Part shown: in pieces, positions 31,650-45,800 of the stretch
How positions within the stretch are numbered: position 1 is the first letter of the stretch
Layout: each line of letters opens with the position of its first letter
Source: Sepiola atlantica
Lineage: Eukaryota > Mollusca > Cephalopoda > Sepiida > Sepiolidae
DNA length: 64,000 nucleotides
Assembly (NCBI GenBank): GCA_963556195.1
Contig: OY744533.1
Coordinates: forward strand, 50,024,613-50,088,612
Direction: 5' to 3'
Notes under the pieces: generated by a model
The model's input: only the letters and a program-made list of their open reading frames with translations
The model's database searches: none
What the model was told of the DNA's origin: nothing
Program-made: the position numbers and the translations under genes

Positions 31650-32931
31650 GCGAAGGTTGGTAGTATGTAGAGACAGATTACATGCGACCAGAGCATGGGA
31701 ATTGAAGTTGATAAGCTGTCTTGGTCAGTGCGCATGTCAGATTAGAGGAGAATGATGGCATTGATGTGCGAAATATGCTGGTTTAGAGAAATGTGTTCGT
31801 TTTTTTTAGTGTGTGTACAGACATGTCAGATACGATCGGAGCATTGGAATTGAGTTTGATAATCTGGTCGAGAGGAATGTCTTGGTTGTCTGGCATGTCA
31901 GATGAGAGCAAATCCGTAGAATTGAGGAGGATAATAAGCTGGTCGAAGAAATGACATGGTGTGTGGTGTGTACAATCATGTTAGATACATCCAGTGCGTT
32001 CGATAAGCTCGCCGAGAGAAATAATTAGATTTGTTGTGTGTACAGACAGGTCAGATACGACCTGAGCGTTGGAATTTAGATTGACATTAAACTGGTCGAG
32101 AGAAAAGTATTGGTTGGTGATATATACAGGCAGGTCAAATACGACCAGAGCGTTAGAGTTACGGTTGTTACTAAGCTGGTGGGTGCGTCAGATACGACCT
32201 CGCGTTGGAATAAAGATTCCTTATAAGCTGGTCGAAGAAAATGTCACGGTTGGTTGTGTGTACAAGCAGCTAAGATACGAGCAGAGCATTACAATTTTGG
32301 TGAATAAGCTGGTCGCGAGAGAAATGTCTTAGTTGGTGGTCATGTCAGATTCGATTAAAACGTTCGAACTAACGTTCATAATAAAATAATCTAGTGAACG
32401 AGGGAAATCTAACGGTTGGTAGTGTGCACAGGCATGTTAGATACGAGCAGAGCATTGGAATCCAGGCTCAAGGGAACTGCCTTAGTTGGTAGGCATGTCA
32501 GATGAGAGCAGAAGGTTGAAATTGAGTTGGATAATAAGATGGTTTAGAGAAATGTTTTATTTGGTGATGTGTACAGCCGTGTCAGTTACGATCAGAACGT
32601 TGACATTTGGGATGGATAATAAGCTGGTCGAGAAAAATATCTTTGTTGGTGGGGATGTCAGATATGACCAGAACGTTGGAATCGAGCTTACTAATGAGCT
32701 GCCTGGGAGAAATGTCTAGGTTCGTGGCGTGTACAGGCAAGTCAGATACGACCAGAGCGTTGGAATTGAGGTTGATAATAAATAAGCTGGCCGAGAGAAG
32801 CGTATTGGTTGGTGGTGTGTACAGCCGTATCAGATCGTTGACATTGAGGTTCGTACGCTGTTTGAAAACAACAAAAAAATGTCTTGGTTGGTGTGTCTAC
32901 AGGCATATCAGATACGAGATGGGCGTTGTAG
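31650..32931. repeat. ~84-bp satellite, first unit of block 2
   Basis: Counterpart of 1070-2350. Lacks the long-type segment, with the same join (tttggtgatgtgtacagccg, about 32565) as block 1. Confidence 0.85.
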
Positions 32932-33367
32932 TTGAGCTGTCATGTACGATCCGTGCTTGCCTGCATCCACGCATTCCAACCGTCACCTCGTTCACATATT
33001 AGCGAAATTCATAGAGCTTGCTGCAAATAAAGAAAGTGTGCATGGCGTTTCTACTGCGCCTTCACTTGCAGCGCGGAAAAAAGTGATTACCGTTAAATGG
33101 AGAATGGCATTGAGGGACAGTGCGTTCCAGCCGAATCGCCAGGCGAGAGAGTACTCAGATGAAGCTATTTCGCGTAGGACTGGTCTCGCCTCTTTGCTTA
33201 CAAAGGAACGGCTCGAATGCAAGAAGATAAGGTAGAGGCGAAAGCGAACAACCGACGGAGAAAGAAGAAAAGATTTTTACCGCCTACTGCAGGCGATACG
33301 AAATGGAGATTGATCTGTGGAAGCCTGGATGATTACAACCGGCGGCCTGTTGTATTTTTTTGTTGTT
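32932..33367 (-). pseudogene. LINE RT/zf-RVT fossil, copy 6
   Basis: TACTCAG marker and caggcgag, the form shared by all copies of blocks 2 and 3. Confidence 0.8.
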
Positions 33368-33442
33368 GTCATGCGCGAGTGTCTTTAAGTGAGGATGCAT
33401 TAAAGACAATATTAAAATGATGTTCTGATTTTGATTGTATTA

Positions 33443-33606
33443 TCGGGGTGAGCGCGAACGCAGACCCCACACTTAGAAATAGCGCACCCGAGTCGTCCAC
33501 ATTTGGGACGATCGCAAAGGTCAACCCAACCCTAGTGCAATGGCAGGGCCTCGCTCTGGGAGAACGGCCTAGATGATCACCGTTCACTCCTGTGCCAGGT
33601 AAGTAT
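33443..33606 (-). ncRNA. U1: U1 snRNA, copy 6
   Basis: 164 nt, one private change (atggcagggcc for atggaagggcc on the plus strand), which places G for T on the 5' side of stem-loop II beside the U1A loop. First gene of block 2. Confidence 0.93.
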
Positions 33607-33929
33607 AAAAAATTTCACGGCCCACAACTCACATTTTATACCACACAGCTCTACTCAACACCAACACCTATTTACAAACTACTAAAATACCCGAAAATAA
33701 AATATCACCAACATTAGCATATCACTACTTTTGCATTTCTCAATAACAACAATTCATAACAAACATTTCACTATCATTTAAACTTACCAACATTTTCACA
33801 AAATACTTCAATTCGTAAGCAAACTTACATTTTACCCTAATAAACAAACTACCATCTCAACAGTTGTCTCCCCTTAGATCAACAGCCGTTTTTCAAATGT
33901 AAGGAAGCATGAAGCCACTTGATGAAAAC
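33607..33929 (-). promoter_or_regulatory. U1 upstream promoter region, copy 6
   Basis: Consensus form; TATA-like box at 33633-33640. Confidence 0.65.
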
Positions 33930-36900
33930 TAAGCTGGTAGGTGCGTCAGATACGACCTCGCGTTGGAATAAGCTGGTCGAAGAAAATGTCACGGTTGGTT
34001 GTGTGTACAAGCAGCTAAGATTCGAGCAGAGCATTACAATTTTGGTGAATAAGCTGGTCGCGAGAGAAATGTCTTAGTTGGTGGTCATGTCAGATTCGAT
34101 TAGAACGTTCGAACTAACGTTCATAGTAATCTAGTCCAGGCAGGAAATCTAACGGTTGGTAGTGTGTACAGGCATGTTAGACACGAGCAGAGTGTGTGTA
34201 CCCAGGTTGATAAGCAGCAGCTCAAGAGGAATGCCTTGTTTGGTAGTCAAGTCAGATCAGAGCAGAACTTTGGAATTGAGTTGAGTAATGAGTTTGTTTA
34301 GAGAAAGGTCTTATTTGGTGGTGTGTACAGGCAGGTCAGATACGACCAGGGCGTTGTAATTGAGGTTCATAAGCTGGTTGAGAAGAAATATGTTTGTTGC
34401 TGGTTTGCACAGCCGTGTCAGTTACTATCAGAACGCTGACATCGGGGTGGATAATAAGCTGGTCGAGTAAAAACTTGGTTGATAGGCATGTCATGTCAGA
34501 GCAGCGCAGAGAGTTGGAATTCAGGTGGGTAATAAGCTGGTCAAGAGAAATGTCTTAGCTACTGCTATGTACAGACATGTCAGATATGACTAGAGCCTTT
34601 AGATTGAGGCTGATTATAAGCTAGGCGAGAGAAATGTCTTGGTTTCTTGTGTGTACAGTAATGTCCGATACATCCAGCACGTTCGAAATGTGGTTGATAA
34701 GTTGATCAAGAGGTAACGGTAACGGAGTTGTAATTGAGGCTGTTACTAAACTGGTCGAGGTAAACGTCTCGGCTGGTGGTGTGTACAGGCATGTCGGATA
34801 CATCTAGTGCGTTGTTGATGAGGTTGATGAGCTACTCGAGAAAAATGAGGTTGATAAGCTAGTCGAGAAGAAATACCTTGGTTGCTGGTGTGTGCGGGCA
34901 GGTCATATACGACCAGAGCGTTCGAATTGAGGTTTATAATAAGCTTGACGAGAGAAATGTCCTGGTAGTGGGTGTGTATCAGATACGATCTTAACGTGAA
35001 AACTGAAATGGATACGCTATTCGAGAAAAAACGTCTTGCTTGGTGGCATATATCAGATACGACAAGGGCGTTGTCATTGAAGTAACTAATGAAGTAGTCG
35101 AGGTAATCGTTTCGGCTGGCGGTGTGTACAGACATGTCAGATACATCCAGTGCGTTCGAGATGCGGTTGATAAGCTACTCGAGAGAAATGTCTTGCTTAG
35201 TGGCGTCTAGAAGCAGGTGAGATACGATCGCAACGATGGAATTTAGATTGATAAGCTGGGCCAGAGAAATGTCTTGGTTTGTGGTGTCTACAGTGATAGT
35301 TGATACACTCAGCACGGTGGAAATGAGGTTGATAAGCTGGTCGAAAGAAAATATCCCGGTTCCTGGCCTGTGCAGGCAGGTCAGATACGATCGGAACGTT
35401 AAAATCGATGTAGATACGCTATTCGAGAAAAATGTTTTGGTTGGTGGTGTATATCAGATACGACAATAGCGTTGTAATTGAGGTTGCTGCTAAACTGGTC
35501 GAGGGAAACGTCTCGCCTGGTGGTGTGTACAGGCATGTACGTTACATCCAGTGCGTTTGAAATGTGGTTGATAACATACTATAGAGAAATTTCTTGGTTA
35601 GTGGTGTGTAGTGGCAGGTCAGATACGAACGAAACGTTGGAATCGGGGTTGATAAGCTGGGCGATGAGAAATGTTTTTTTCTTTCTGATGTGCATAGGCA
35701 GGTCGGATACGACAAGGACGTTGTAATTGAGGTTGCTACTAATTTGGTCAATGGAAACGTCTTGATTGGTGGTGTGTGCAGGCATGTCAGATGCATCCAG
35801 TGCGTCCTAGATGAGGTTGATAAGCTACTCGAGAGAAATGTCTTGGTTAGTGGTGTTGAGAGGTAGGTCAGATACGACCACAACGTTTTAATGGAGGTCG
35901 ATAAACTGGGCGAGTGAAACGTCTAGGTTGGGGGTGTGTACAGGCATATCAGATACGACAACCGCGTTGTAATTGAGGTTGCTACTAAACTGGCTGAGGG
36001 GGACGTTGTTGGCTGGTCGTGTGCATAGGCATGTCAGACACATCTAGTGCGTTCGAAATGAGATTGAAAAGCTACCCGGGAGAAATGTCTTGGTTAGATT
36101 GTGTAGAGGCAGGTCAGATACGATCACAACGTTGGAAATGAGATTGACAAGCTGGTCGAGAGAAATGTCTTAATTGGTGGGGATATCCGATCAAAGCGTA
36201 TCATTGGAATTAAGGTGGATAATAAACTGGTCGAGAGAAATGTATTGGTTGATGGTGTATACACGCAGGTCAAATACGACCAGAGCGTTGGAATTCAGAT
36301 TGATAATAAGCTAGTCGAGAGAAATGTAGTGGCTGGTGGTATATACATGCAGGTCAAATACGACCAAAGTGTTGGAACTACAGTTGTTACTAAGCTGGCC
36401 AAGAAGAATGTCTCGGTTGGTGGGTGCGTCAGATACGACCAGAGCGTTGGAATAAAGATTCCTAATAAGCTGGTCGAAGAAAGTGGCAAGTTTGGTTGTG
36501 TGTACAAGCCGGTAGGATACGAGCAGAGCGTTACAATTGTGACGGATAAGCTGATCGCGAGAGAAATGTCTTAGTCGGTGGTCATGTCAGATCCGATTAA
36601 AACGTTCGAACTAACGTTCATAATAATCTAGTGAACGAGGGAAATCTAACGGTTGGTAGTGTGCACAGGCATGTTAGATACGAGCAGAGCATTGGAATCC
36701 AGGCTCAAGGGAACTGCCTTAGTTGGTAGGCATGTCAGATGAGAGCAGAAGGTTGAAATTGAGTTGGATAATAAGATGGTTTAGAGAAATGTTTTATTTG
36801 GAAGTGTGTACAGACAGGTCAGATACGACTAGAGTGTTGGAATAATATGCTTGAGAGAAATGTGATGCCGATTGAGCATGTTAGATCCGAGCAAAGACTT

Positions 36901-37398
36901 CGTATTGAGTTAAGAAAATAATCTGGTTTAGAGAAATGTCTAATTGTGTCGTGTGTACCGGCAGGTGAGATACGACCGTGGCGTTGTAATTGAGGTCTAT
37001 AAGCTGGTTGAGATGGAAATATGTTGATTGGTGATGTGTACAGCCGTGTCAGTTACGATCAGAACGTTGACATTTGGGATGGATAATAAGCTGGTCGAGA
37101 AAAATATCTTTGTTGGTGGGGATGTCAGATATGACCAGAACGTTGGAATCGAGCTTACTAATGAGCTGCCTGGGAGAAATGTCTAGGTTCGTGGCGTGTA
37201 CAGGCAAGTCAGATACGACCAGAGCGTTGGAATTGAGGTTGATAATAAATAAGCTGGCCGAGAGAAGCGTATTGGTTGGTGGTGTGTACAGCCGTATCAG
37301 ATCGTTGACATTGAGGTTCGTACGCTGTTTGAAAACAACAAAAAAATGTCTTGGTTGGTGTGTCTACAGGCATATCAGATACGAGATGGGCGTTGTAG
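33930..37398. repeat. ~84-bp satellite array, long unit type
   Basis: About 41 subrepeats including the long-type segment at about 36799-37029. Unit spacing becomes exactly 4,467 bp from here on. Confidence 0.85.
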
Positions 37399-37834
37399 TT
37401 GAGCTGTCATGTACGATCCGTGCTTGCCTGCATCCACGCATTCCAACCGTCACCTCGTTCACATATTAGCGAAATTCATAGAGCTTGCTGCAAATAAAGA
37501 AAGTGTGCATGGCGTTTCTACTGCGCCTTCACTTGCAGCGCGGAAAAAAGTGATTACCGTTAAATGGAGAATGGCATTGAGGGACAGTGCGTTCCAGCCG
37601 AATCGCCAGGCGAGAGAGTACTCAGATGAAGCTATTTCGCGTAGGACTGGTCTCGCCTCTTTGCTTACAAAGGAACGGCTCGAATGCAAGAAGATAAGGT
37701 AGAGGCGAAAGCGAACAACCGACGGAGAAAGAAGAAAAGATTTTTACCGCCTACTGCAGGCGATACGAAATGGAGATTGATCTGTGGAAGCCTGGATGAT
37801 TACAACCGGCGGCCTGTTGTATTTTTTTGTTGTT
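37399..37834 (-). pseudogene. LINE RT/zf-RVT fossil, copy 7
   Basis: Same as copy 6. Confidence 0.8.
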
Positions 37835-37909
37835 GTCATGCGCGAGTGTCTTTAAGTGAGGATGCATTAAAGACAATATTAAAATGATGTTCTGATTTTG
37901 ATTGTATTA

Positions 37910-38073
37910 TCGGGGTGAGCGCGAACGCAGACCCCACACTTAGAAATAGCGCACCCGAGTCGTCCACATTTGGGACGATCGCAAAGGTCAACCCAACCCT
38001 AGTGCAATGGAAGGGCCTCGCTCTGGGAGAACGGCCTAGATGATCACCGTTCACTCCTGTGCCAGGTAAGTAT
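37910..38073 (-). ncRNA. U1: U1 snRNA, copy 7
   Basis: 164 nt, array consensus without private change; identical to copies 3 and 8-12. Confidence 0.94.
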
Positions 38074-38396
38074 AAAAAATTTCACGGCCCACAACTCACA
38101 TTTTATACCACACAGCTCTACTCAACACCAACACCTATTTACAAACTACTAAAATACCCGAAAATAAAATATCACCAACATTAGCATATCACTACTTTTG
38201 CATTTCTCAATAACAACAATTCATAACAAACATTTCACTATCATTTAAACTTACCAACATTTTCACAAAATACTTCAATTCGTAAGCAAACTTACATTTT
38301 ACCCTAATAAACAAACTACCATCTCAACAGTTGTCTCCCCTTAGATCAACAGCCGTTTTTCAAATGTAAGGAAGCATGAAGCCACTTGATGAAAAC
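38074..38396 (-). promoter_or_regulatory. U1 upstream promoter region, copy 7
   Basis: Consensus form; TATA-like box at 38100-38107. Confidence 0.65.
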
Positions 38397-41300
38397 TAAG
38401 CTGGTAGGTGCGTCAGATACGACCTCGCGTTGGAATAAGCTGGTCGAAGAAAATGTCACGGTTGGTTGTGTGTACAAGCAGCTAAGATTCGAGCAGAGCA
38501 TTACAATTTTGGTGAATAAGCTGGTCGCGAGAGAAATGTCTTAGTTGGTGGTCATGTCAGATTCGATTAGAACGTTCGAACTAACGTTCATAGTAATCTA
38601 GTCCAGGCAGGAAATCTAACGGTTGGTAGTGTGTACAGGCATGTTAGACACGAGCAGAGTGTGTGTACCCAGGTTGATAAGCAGCAGCTTAAGAGGAATG
38701 CCTTGTTTGGTAGTCAAGTCAGATCAGAGCAGAACTTTGGAATTGAGTTGAGTAATGAGTTTGTTTAGAGAAAGGTCTTATTTGGTGGTGTGTACAGGCA
38801 GGTCAGATACGACCAGGGCGTTGTAATTGAGGTTCATAAGCTGGTTGAGAAGAAATATGTTTGTTGCTGGTTTGCACAGCCGTGTCAGTTACTATCAGAA
38901 CGCTGACATCGGGGTGGATAATAAGCTGGTCGAGTAAAAACTTGGTTGATAGGCATGTCATGTCAGAGCAGCGCAGAGAGTTGGAATTCAGGTGGGTAAT
39001 AAGCTGGTCAAGAGAAATGTCTTAGCTACTGCTATGTACAGACATGTCAGATATGACTAGAGCCTTTAGATTGAGGCTGATTATAAGCTAGGCGAGAGAA
39101 ATGTCTTGGTTTCTTGTGTGTACAGTAATGTCCGATACATCCAGCACGTTCGAAATGTGGTTGATAAGTTGATCAAGAGGTAACGGTAACGGAGTTGTAA
39201 TTGAGGCTGTTACTAAACTGGTCGAGGTAAACGTCTCGGCTGGTGGTGTGTACAGGCATGTCGGATACATCTAGTGCGTTGTTGATGAGGTTGATGAGCT
39301 ACTCGAGAAAAATGAGGTTGATAAGCTAGTCGAGAAGAAATACCTTGGTTGCTGGTGTGTGCGGGCAGGTCATATACGACCAGAGCGTTCGAATTGAGGT
39401 TTATAATAAGCTTGACGAGAGAAATGTCCTGGTAGTGGGTGTGTATCAGATACGATCTTAACGTGAAAACTGAAATGGATACGCTATTCGAGAAAAAACG
39501 TCTTGCTTGGTGGCATATATCAGATACGACAAGGGCGTTGTCATTGAAGTAACTAATGAAGTAGTCGAGGTAATCGTTTCGGCTGGCGGTGTGTACAGAC
39601 ATGTCAGATACATCCAGTGCGTTCGAGATGCGGTTGATAAGCTACTCGAGAGAAATGTCTTGCTTAGTGGCGTCTAGAAGCAGGTGAGATACGATCGCAA
39701 CGATGGAATTTAGATTGATAAGCTGGGCCAGAGAAATGTCTTGGTTTGTGGTGTCTACAGTGATAGTTGATACACTCAGCACGGTGGAAATGAGGTTGAT
39801 AAGCTGGTCGAAAGAAAATATCCCGGTTCCTGGCCTGTGCAGGCAGGTCAGATACGATCGGAACGTTAAAATCGATGTAGATACGCTATTCGAGAAAAAT
39901 GTTTTGGTTGGTGGTGTATATCAGATACGACAATAGCGTTGTAATTGAGGTTGCTGCTAAACTGGTCGAGGGAAACGTCTCGCCTGGTGGTGTGTACAGG
40001 CATGTACGTTACATCCAGTGCGTTTGAAATGTGGTTGATAACATACTATAGAGAAATTTCTTGGTTAGTGGTGTGTAGTGGCAGGTCAGATACGAACGAA
40101 ACGTTGGAATCGGGGTTGATAAGCTGGGCGATGAGAAATGTTTTTTTCTTTCTGATGTGCATAGGCAGGTCGGATACGACAAGGACGTTGTAATTGAGGT
40201 TGCTACTAATTTGGTCAATGGAAACGTCTTGATTGGTGGTGTGTGCAGGCATGTCAGATGCATCCAGTGCGTCCTAGATGAGGTTGATAAGCTACTCGAG
40301 AGAAATGTCTTGGTTAGTGGTGTTGAGAGGTAGGTCAGATACGACCACAACGTTTTAATGGAGGTCGATAAACTGGGCGAGTGAAACGTCTAGGTTGGGG
40401 GTGTGTACAGGCATATCAGATACGACAACCGCGTTGTAATTGAGGTTGCTACTAAACTGGCTGAGGGGGACGTTGTTGGCTGGTCGTGTGCATAGGCATG
40501 TCAGACACATCTAGTGCGTTCGAAATGAGATTGAAAAGCTACCCGGGAGAAATGTCTTGGTTAGATTGTGTAGAGGCAGGTCAGATACGATCACAACGTT
40601 GGAAATGAGATTGACAAGCTGGTCGAGAGAAATGTCTTAATTGGTGGGGATATCCGATCAAAGCGTATCATTGGAATTAAGGTGGATAATAAACTGGTCG
40701 AGAGAAATGTATTGGTTGATGGTGTATACACGCAGGTCAAATACGACCAGAGCGTTGGAATTCAGATTGATAATAAGCTAGTCGAGAGAAATGTAGTGGC
40801 TGGTGGTATATACATGCAGGTCAAATACGACCAAAGTGTTGGAACTACAGTTGTTACTAAGCTGGCCAAGAAGAATGTCTCGGTTGGTGGGTGCGTCAGA
40901 TACGACCAGAGCGTTGGAATAAAGATTCCTAATAAGCTGGTCGAAGAAAGTGGCAAGTTTGGTTGTGTGTACAAGCCGGTAGGATACGAGCAGAGCGTTA
41001 CAATTGTGACGGATAAGCTGATCGCGAGAGAAATGTCTTAGTCGGTGGTCATGTCAGATCCGATTAAAACGTTCGAACTAACGTTCATAATAATCTAGTG
41101 AACGAGGGAAATGTAAGGGTTGGTAGTGTGCACAGGCATGTTAGATACGAGCAGAGCATTGGAATCCAGGCTCAAGGGAACTGCCTTAGTTGGTAGGCAT
41201 GTCAGATGAGAGCAGAAGGTTGAAATTGAGTTGGATAATAAGATGGTTTAGAGAAATGTTTTATTTGGAAGTGTGTACAGACAGGTCAGATACGACTAGA

Positions 41301-41865
41301 GTGTTGGAATAATATGCTTGAGAGAAATGTGATGCCGATTGAGCATGTTAGATCCGAGCAAAGACTTCGTATTGAGTTAAGAAAATAATCTGGTTTAGAG
41401 AAATGTCTAATTGTGTCGTGTGTACCGGCAGGTGAGATACGACCGTGGCGTTGTAATTGAGGTCTATAAGCTGGTTGAGATGGAAATATGTTGATTGGTG
41501 ATGTGTACAGCCGTGTCAGTTACGATCAGAACGTTGACATTTGGGATGGATAATAAGCTGGTCGAGAAAAATATCTTTGTTGGTGGGGATGTCAGATATG
41601 ACCAGAACGTTGGAATCGAGCTTACTAATGAGCTGCCTGGGAGAAATGTCTAGGTTCGTGGCGTGTACAGGCAAGTCAGATACGACCAGAGCGTTGGAAT
41701 TGAGGTTGATAATAAATAAGCTGGCCGAGAGAAGCGTATTGGTTGGTGGTGTGTACAGCCGTATCAGATCGTTGACATTGAGGTTCGTACGCTGTTTGAA
41801 AACAACAAAAAAATGTCTTGGTTGGTGTGTCTACAGGCATATCAGATACGAGATGGGCGTTGTAG
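38397..41865. repeat. ~84-bp satellite array, long unit type
   Basis: Carries cagcagcttaagagg (near 38688), a variant shared only with the next array and so a mark of recent unit-to-unit copying. Confidence 0.85.
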
Positions 41866-42301
41866 TTGAGCTGTCATGTACGATCCGTGCTTGCCTGCAT
41901 CCACGCATTCCAACCGTCACCTCGTTCACATATTAGCGAAATTCATAGAGCTTGCTGCAAATAAAGAAAGTGTGCATGGCGTTTCTACTGCGCCTTCACT
42001 TGCAGCGCGGAAAAAAGTGATTACCGTTAAATGGAGAATGGCATTGAGGGACAGTGCGTTCCAGCCGAATCGCCAGGCGAGAGAGTACTCAGATGAAGCT
42101 ATTTCGCGTAGGACTGGTCTCGCCTCTTTGCTTACAAAGGAACGGCTCGAATGCAAGAAGATAAGGTAGAGGCGAAAGCGAACAACCGACGGAGAAAGAA
42201 GAAAAAATTTTTACCGCCTACTGCAGGCGATACGAAATGGAGATTGATCTGTGGAAGCCTGGATGATTACAACCGGCGGCCTGTTGTATTTTTTTGTTGT
42301 T
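41866..42301 (-). pseudogene. LINE RT/zf-RVT fossil, copy 8
   Basis: As copy 6 with one private change (gaaaaaattttta for gaaaagattttta near 42203). Confidence 0.8.
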
Positions 42302-42376
42302 GTCATGCGCGAGTGTCTTTAAGTGAGGATGCATTAAAGACAATATTAAAATGATGTTCTGATTTTGATTGTATTA

Positions 42377-42540
42377 TCGGGGTGAGCGCGAACGCAGACC
42401 CCACACTTAGAAATAGCGCACCCGAGTCGTCCACATTTGGGACGATCGCAAAGGTCAACCCAACCCTAGTGCAATGGAAGGGCCTCGCTCTGGGAGAACG
42501 GCCTAGATGATCACCGTTCACTCCTGTGCCAGGTAAGTAT
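42377..42540 (-). ncRNA. U1: U1 snRNA, copy 8
   Basis: 164 nt, array consensus without private change. Confidence 0.94.
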
Positions 42541-42863
42541 AAAAAATTTCACGGCCCACAACTCACATTTTATACCACACAGCTCTACTCAACACCAACA
42601 CCTATTTACAAACTACTAAAATACCCGAAAATAAAATATCACCAACATTAGCATATCACTACTTTTGCATTTCTCAATAACAACAATTCATAACAAACAT
42701 TTCACTATCATTTAAACTTACCAACATTTTCACAAAATACTTCAATTCGTAAGCAAACTTACATTTTACCCTAATAAACAAACTACCATCTCAACAGTTG
42801 TCTCCCCTTAGATCAACAGCCGTTTTTCAAATGTAAGGAAGCATGAAGCCACTTGATGAAAAC
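42541..42863 (-). promoter_or_regulatory. U1 upstream promoter region, copy 8
   Basis: Consensus form; TATA-like box at 42567-42574. Confidence 0.65.
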
Positions 42864-45800
42864 TAAGCTGGTAGGTGCGTCAGATACGACCTCGCGTTGG
42901 AATAAGCTGGTCGAAGAAAATGTCACGGTTGGTTGTGTGTACAAGCAGCTAAGATTCGAGCAGAGCATTACAATTTTGGTGAATAAGCTGGTCGCGAGAG
43001 AAATGTCTTAGTTGGTGGTCATGTCAGATTCGATTAGAACGTTCGAACTAACGTTCATAGTAATCTAGTCCAGGCAGGAAATCTAACGGTTGGTAGTGTG
43101 TACAGGCATGTTAGACACGAGCAGAGTGTGTGTACCCAGGTTGATAAGCAGCAGCTTAAGAGGAATGCCTTGTTTGGTAGTCAAGTCAGATCAGAGCAGA
43201 ACTTTGGAATTGAGTTGAGTAATGAGTTTGTTTAGAGAAAGGTCTTATTTGGTGGTGTGTACAGGCAGGTCAGATACGACCAGGGCGTTGTAATTGAGGT
43301 TCATAAGCTGGTTGAGAAGAAATATGTTTGTTGCTGGTTTGCACAGCCGTGTCAGTTACTATCAGAACGCTGACATCGGGGTGGATAATAAGCTGGTCGA
43401 GTAAAAACTTGGTTGATAGGCATGTCATGTCAGAGCAGCGCAGAGAGTTGGAATTCAGGTGGGTAATAAGCTGGTCAAGAGAAATGTCTTAGCTACTGCT
43501 ATGTACAGACATGTCAGATATGACTAGAGCCTTTAGATTGAGGCTGATTATAAGCTAGGCGAGAGAAATGTCTTGGTTTCTTGTGTGTACAGTAATGTCC
43601 GATACATCCAGCACGTTCGAAATGTGGTTGATAAGTTGATCAAGAGGTAACGGTAACGGAGTTGTAATTGAGGCTGTTACTAAACTGGTCGAGGTAAACG
43701 TCTCGGCTGGTGGTGTGTACAGGCATGTCGGATACATCTAGTGCGTTGTTGATGAGGTTGATGAGCTACTCGAGAAAAATGAGGTTGATAAGCTAGTCGA
43801 GAAGAAATACCTTGGTTGCTGGTGTGTGCGGGCAGGTCATATACGACCAGAGCGTTCGAATTGAGGTTTATAATAAGCTTGACGAGAGAAATGTCCTGGT
43901 AGTGGGTGTGTATCAGATACGATCTTAACGTGAAAACTGAAATGGATACGCTATTCGAGAAAAAACGTCTTGCTTGGTGGCATATATCAGATACGACAAG
44001 GGCGTTGTCATTGAAGTAACTAATGAAGTAGTCGAGGTAATCGTTTCGGCTGGCGGTGTGTACAGACATGTCAGATACATCCAGTGCGTTCGAGATGCGG
44101 TTGATAAGCTACTCGAGAGAAATGTCTTGCTTAGTGGCGTCTAGAAGCAGGTGAGATACGATCGCAACGATGGAATTTAGATTGATAAGCTGGGCCAGAG
44201 AAATGTCTTGGTTTGTGGTGTCTACAGTGATAGTTGATACACTCAGCACGGTGGAAATGAGGTTGATAAGCTGGTCGAAAGAAAATATCCCGGTTCCTGG
44301 CCTGTGCAGGCAGGTCAGATACGATCGGAACGTTAAAATCGATGTAGATACGCTATTCGAGAAAAATGTTTTGGTTGGTGGTGTATATCAGATACGACAA
44401 TAGCGTTGTAATTGAGGTTGCTGCTAAACTGGTCGAGGGAAACGTCTCGCCTGGTGGTGTGTACAGGCATGTACGTTACATCCAGTGCGTTTGAAATGTG
44501 GTTGATAACATACTATAGAGAAATTTCTTGGTTAGTGGTGTGTAGTGGCAGGTCAGATACGAACGAAACGTTGGAATCGGGGTTGATAAGCTGGGCGATG
44601 AGAAATGTTTTTTTCTTTCTGATGTGCATAGGCAGGTCGGATACGACAAGGACGTTGTAATTGAGGTTGCTACTAATTTGGTCAATGGAAACGTCTTGAT
44701 TGGTGGTGTGTGCAGGCATGTCAGATGCATCCAGTGCGTCCTAGATGAGGTTGATAAGCTACTCGAGAGAAATGTCTTGGTTAGTGGTGTTGAGAGGTAG
44801 GTCAGATACGACCACAACGTTTTAATGGAGGTCGATAAACTGGGCGAGTGAAACGTCTAGGTTGGGGGTGTGTACAGGCATATCAGATACGACAACCGCG
44901 TTGTAATTGAGGTTGCTACTAAACTGGCTGAGGGGGGCGTTGTTGGCTGGTCGTGTGCATAGGCATGTCAGACACATCTAGTGCGTTCGAAATGAGATTG
45001 AAAAGCTACCCGGGAGAAATGTCTTGGTTAGATTGTGTAGAGGCAGGTCAGATACGATCACAACGTTGGAAATGAGATTGACAAGCTGGTCGAGAGAAAT
45101 GTCTTAATTGGTGGGGATATCCGATCAAAGCGTATCATTGGAATTAAGGTGGATAATAAACTGGTCGAGAGAAATGTATTGGTTGATGGTGTATACACGC
45201 AGGTCAAATACGACCAGAGCGTTGGAATTCAGATTGATAATAAGCTAGTCGAGAGAAATGTAGTGGCTGGTGGTATATACATGCAGGTCAAATACGACCA
45301 AAGTGTTGGAACTACAGTTGTTACTAAGCTGGCCAAGAAGAATGTCTCGGTTGGTGGGTGCGTCAGATACGACCAGAGCGTTGGAATAAAGATTCCTAAT
45401 AAGCTGGTCGAAGAAAGTGGCAAGTTTGGTTGTGTGTACAAGCCGGTAGGATACGAGCAGAGCGTTACAATTGTGACGGATAAGCTGATCGCGAGAGAAA
45501 TGTCTTAGTCGGTGGTCATGTCAGATCCGATTAAAACGTTCGAACTAACGTTCATAATAATCTAGTGAACGAGGGAAATGTAAGGGTTGGTAGTGTGCAC
45601 AGGCATGTTAGATACGAGCAGAGCATTGGAATCCAGGCTCAAGGGAACTGCCTTAGTTGGTAGGCATGTCAGATGAGAGCAGAAGGTTGAAATTGAGTTG
45701 GATAATAAGATGGTTTAGAGAAATGTTTTATTTGGAAGTGTGTACAGACAGGTCAGATACGACTAGAGTGTTGGAATAATATGCTTGAGAGAAATGTGAT

